64,000 nucleotides of DNA, taken from assembly GCF_051251565.1 (NCBI RefSeq), contig NZ_JBPOFB010000011.1, positions 39,363 through 103,362 on the forward strand. The letters are read 5' to 3'. Source of the stretch: Marivita sp051251565 (GTDB taxonomy: Bacteria > Pseudomonadota > Alphaproteobacteria > Rhodobacterales > Rhodobacteraceae). A model generated the notes under the pieces. The model had not been told where the DNA came from. It saw only the letters and a list, made by a program, of their open reading frames with translations, and did no database searches. Of the stretch, positions 61,552 through 64,000 are shown piece after piece. A program made the position numbers and the translations under genes. The first letter of the stretch is position 1, and each line of letters starts with the position of its first letter.

Positions 61552-62519
61552 CCACACGCGCGGTTGTCGTAGGGTTGGGGCATTACCTGCCCGAGCGGGT
61601 TGTGCCAAATGCCGAATTCGAGGCCTCATTGGACACGTCCGACGAATGGATCAAATTGCGGTCCGGCATAGAGCAACGGCATTTCGCAGCCGAGGGTGAA
61701 ACCACATCAGATTTGGCAACACACGCCGCGAAAAAAGCTCTGGCTCATGCGGGGCTTGGCCCCAATGATCTGGATGCCATCGTTCTGGCCACATCCACGG
61801 CCGATCTGACGTTTCCGTCTGCGGCAACCATGGTGCAATCTGCAATCGGCATGACGCGCGGCTTTGCCTTTGACGTACAAGCTGTCTGTGCTGGGTTCAT
61901 CTATGCGATGTCCACGGCCAATGCGCTCATTGTCTCGGGGCAAGCCAAACGCATTATGGTGATCGGGGCGGAAACCTTTAGCCGGATCATGGATTGGAGC
62001 GACCGTGGCACCTGTGTCCTGTTTGGCGACGGTGCCGGTGCGGTGATCCTTGAAGCGCAAGACGGTGTCGGTGACACATCCGACCGCGGCATCTTGGCGG
62101 TTGACCTCAATTCTGACGGGCAGCACCGCGATATTCTGTTTGTCGATGGCGGTGTCAGTACGCAAACCACCGGCTATTTGCGGATGCAGGGCAAAGAAGT
62201 GTTCCGGCACGCGGTGGAAAAACTGGCCGCGACCGCAACAACCGCAATGCAAAGCGCCGGGATCACCAGCGAAGACGTCGATTGGATTGTGCCGCACCAG
62301 GCCAATATTCGCATCATCCAAGGCACGGCCAAGAAGCTGGGCCTGTCGATGGATCATGTGATCGTTACGGTTCAGGATCACGGCAACACGTCGGCAGCAT
62401 CGATTCCTCTTGCCTTGTCGGTGGGTGTCGAACGCGGCCAGATCAAACAAGGCGATGTAATCGTCACCGAGGCAATTGGTGGCGGTCTGGCATGGGGCGC
62501 GGTCGTTCTGCGCTGGTAA
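61548..62519 (+). CDS. fabH: 3-oxoacyl-ACP synthase III
   Basis: A 323-residue condensing enzyme starting fatty-acid chains from acetyl-CoA and malonyl-ACP. The catalytic Cys is in VQAVCAGFIYAM (about 113), His in WIVPHQANIRI (about 250) and Asn in VQDHGNTSAASIP (about 280). N-terminal GLGHYLPERVVPNAEFEASLDTSDEWI is typical FabH. Overlaps plsX by four bases. Confidence 0.97.
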   Translation: MTTRAVVVGLGHYLPERVVPNAEFEASLDTSDEWIKLRSGIEQRHFAAEGETTSDLATHAAKKALAHAGLGPNDLDAIVLATSTADLTFPSAATMVQSAIGMTRGFAFDVQAVCAGFIYAMSTANALIVSGQAKRIMVIGAETFSRIMDWSDRGTCVLFGDGAGAVILEAQDGVGDTSDRGILAVDLNSDGQHRDILFVDGGVSTQTTGYLRMQGKEVFRHAVEKLAATATTAMQSAGITSEDVDWIVPHQANIRIIQGTAKKLGLSMDHVIVTVQDHGNTSAASIPLALSVGVERGQIKQGDVIVTEAIGGGLAWGAVVLRW

Positions 62520-62614
62520 GCAATTGGTTTCCAAAAGCCCTCGTGCAAGCCATTGATATTGACTCGGAAAATCGCAAGGCCCATGCTGGCCTGAATTGGA
62601 GAGGTGTGTGTGTT

Positions 62615-62917
62615 ATGGGACAGAAGACTTTGACGCGTATGGACCTGAGCGAAGCTGTGTTTCGTGAGGTTGGGCTGTCGCGCAACGAAAGTGCCGATCT
62701 TGTCGAAGCGGTTTTGAACCATATGTCGAATTCCCTGGTAGAGGGTGATCAGGTCAAGATTTCGTCATTCGGGACGTTTTCGATCCGTGACAAAGCGGCA
62801 CGCGTCGGGCGCAACCCGAAGACCGGTGAAGAGGTTCCAATCAACCCACGCCGGGTTCTGACCTTCCGTCCGTCGCATTTGATGAAAGATCGCGTGGCCG
62901 CAGGCAACAAGGGCTGA
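62615..62917 (+). CDS. ihfA: Integration host factor subunit alpha
   Basis: A 100-residue HU/IHF-fold DNA-bending protein: TLTRMDLSEAVFREVGLSRNES, VKISSFGTFSIRDKAARVGRNPKTGEEVPI with the DNA-intercalating Pro, and RRVLTFRPSHLMKDRV. It heterodimerises with IhfB. GGAGAGG precedes ATG 62615; the longer opening upstream lies inside fabH. Confidence 0.96.
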   Translation: MGQKTLTRMDLSEAVFREVGLSRNESADLVEAVLNHMSNSLVEGDQVKISSFGTFSIRDKAARVGRNPKTGEEVPINPRRVLTFRPSHLMKDRVAAGNKG

Positions 62918-62922
62918 CTGCC

Positions 62923-63858
62923 ATGAGCAAGTCCGCAGATGCGTTTCGAACCATCAGTGAAGTGGCTGAATGGCTGGAAACCCCAGCCCATGTTCTTCGG
63001 TTTTGGGAAAGCAAGTTCACGCAGGTGAAGCCGGTCAAGCGTGCCGGGGGACGCCGCTATTATCGCCCGGCGGATATGAAGCTTCTGGGTGGTATCAAGA
63101 AGCTGCTGCACGAAGACGGATTGACCATCAAGGGGGCGCAAAAGGTTCTTCGGGAACAGGGCATTAGGCACGTATCTTCACTTTGTGCATTAAGTTTAGG
63201 TGACGAATTCGACAATGAGCTTGCGGACATGCAGGATGTCGCGCTTGCCGATCCCGTCGATACGGTGGTCCCTTTCGTCAAGCCAGAGAGTTTGGACGAC
63301 GAGGGCACTGCGGTGGATATGTTTGCTGCGCAGGACGATGCCGGTGACATCTCCCTTTCAGAAAGCATGACCTCAGACGGCACGGAAACTGAAGTGCCTG
63401 TGGTTTTCGAACAGCAGGCCGACACCGTTACATCGGATACACCAGAGCCGGACGTTGCCGTAGCTGAAGACCTGACCGCGACAAACACCCTGTCAGCATC
63501 GACTGACCTTCAGGCAACGACAGCGCCTGATGCGATTGACAGCATTGCGCCGGACACCGCCTTTAATGACCCTGATGTCCCTGACGTGTCGCCGGTTGGT
63601 CCGCAGGACGACGCGGCTGACGATCCAGTGATCGAGACCACAAGCAGCCTACCCGGATTCTTGCAGCACTCCATGCAAGAACGACAGGCCGACGACCGGA
63701 TCGAGGCTGAGTCGGCCTTGGCGGACGCAGCGCCAATAGAACCTGCTGCGCCCATGCCAGGCCTTTTGACCCATCTTTCCAAGCTGTCCCACCTTCCTGC
63801 ACAGACCGCACGCGACGCGGCACCTTTTGTGCAGCGCCTGCGGGATATGGCGCGATAA
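62923..63858 (+). CDS. MerR-family transcriptional regulator
   Basis: A 311-residue protein. An N-terminal MerR winged helix (about 8-78: FRTISEVAEWLETPAHVLRFWESKF, RRYYRPADMKLLGGIKKLLHEDGLTIKG) is followed by a long acidic, Ala/Asp/Thr-rich low-complexity tail with little predicted structure. The combination after ihfA is a conserved Rhodobacterales arrangement; target and effector are unknown. It starts 5 nt after ihfA, so they are probably co-transcribed. Confidence 0.9.
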   Translation: MSKSADAFRTISEVAEWLETPAHVLRFWESKFTQVKPVKRAGGRRYYRPADMKLLGGIKKLLHEDGLTIKGAQKVLREQGIRHVSSLCALSLGDEFDNELADMQDVALADPVDTVVPFVKPESLDDEGTAVDMFAAQDDAGDISLSESMTSDGTETEVPVVFEQQADTVTSDTPEPDVAVAEDLTATNTLSASTDLQATTAPDAIDSIAPDTAFNDPDVPDVSPVGPQDDAADDPVIETTSSLPGFLQHSMQERQADDRIEAESALADAAPIEPAAPMPGLLTHLSKLSHLPAQTARDAAPFVQRLRDMAR

Positions 63859-63927
63859 CTTTAGCGGCGGTTTTGTTGGCATTTCGCTCTTGCGGCCTGA
63901 CCCAAAACCGTTATGACAGGCGTCAGT

Positions 63928-64000
63928 CGGGCTATGGCGCAGCCTGGTAGCGCGTCCGTCTGGGGGACGGAAGGTCGCAGGTTCGAGTCCTGCTAGCCCG
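63928..64000 (+). tRNA. tRNA-Pro (GGG)
   Basis: A cloverleaf ending at the last base of the window: acceptor CGGGCTA/TAGCCCG, D-arm GCGC...GCGC with AGCCTGGTA loop, anticodon loop CTGGGGG (anticodon GGG), T-arm GCAGG-TTCGAGT-CCTGC. The discriminator base and any encoded CCA lie beyond the window. Confidence 0.93.

Overview
The window looks like a chromosomal segment of a marine alphaproteobacterium of the Rhodobacterales (Roseobacter group). The protein families and gene neighbourhoods are typical of that order: recA-alaS, cckA-rsmB-guaB, olsB-olsA, yceD-rpmF-plsX-fabH-ihfA-merR-tRNA-Pro. So are the CckA and ChpT phosphorelay proteins and an alphaproteobacterial LexA box at recA. Most of the DNA is GC-rich. 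I cannot name the genus from the sequence alone.

Layout. 1-4.1 kb: end of psuG, a DUF502 membrane protein, a Ca/Na antiporter, and a minus-strand 3-hydroxybutyrate dehydrogenase plus patatin pair. 4.1-4.5 kb: a gene-free gap with a well-formed candidate small RNA (own promoter and intrinsic terminator, minus strand). 4.5-16.1 kb: a YejA-like peptide-binding protein, a broken entericidin gene, an XRE-cupin regulator divergent from an acyl-CoA ligase, a DsbA-like protein, a K+ channel, two exporters (MFS and SMR), icd, a YitT-like protein, an MttB-family methyltransferase and a beta-barrel protein. 16.4-31.6 kb: core genes typA, alaS, recA (LexA box), cckA (perfect CtrA box upstream), rsmB and guaB, then agmatinase, a class III CoA-transferase and a DM13 protein. 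31.8-33.8 kb: a ferredoxin-ASKHA activase of the kind that serves corrinoid methyltransferases.

33.86-35.83 kb is the clearest foreign insert: an AT-rich two-gene module encoding a DUF262 protein and a HEPN-type predicted RNase. The first gene has no canonical start codon for its full frame. The second seems shifted by one base from an expected overlapping ATG. It is followed by two copies of an inverted-repeat (MITE-like) element and a tRNA-Gly gene. This resembles a small defence or toxin module, perhaps decaying.

36.4-49 kb: a secreted SGNH/RTX/DUF4214 hydrolase, mfd, hemB, a SYLF lipoprotein, a ThiE-like protein, a SpoU-type methyltransferase, ctaA, an M32 carboxypeptidase and usg. 49-64 kb: gyrA, ornithine-lipid genes olsB-olsA, ChpT, a histone-deacetylase-like hydrolase, and an operon bamE - second OlsB-like acyltransferase (possible GlsB) - Uup-type ABC-F protein. 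Last comes the fatty-acid/ribosome cluster yceD-rpmF-plsX-fabH-ihfA-merR, ending in tRNA-Pro at the window edge.

Themes. CckA and ChpT are two steps of the CtrA phosphorelay, and the CtrA box before cckA suggests feedback. OlsB, OlsA and the second OlsB-like protein suggest phosphorus-free aminolipid synthesis. The MttB-family enzyme and the ASKHA activase suggest one-carbon use of methylated amines, although no corrinoid protein lies in this window.
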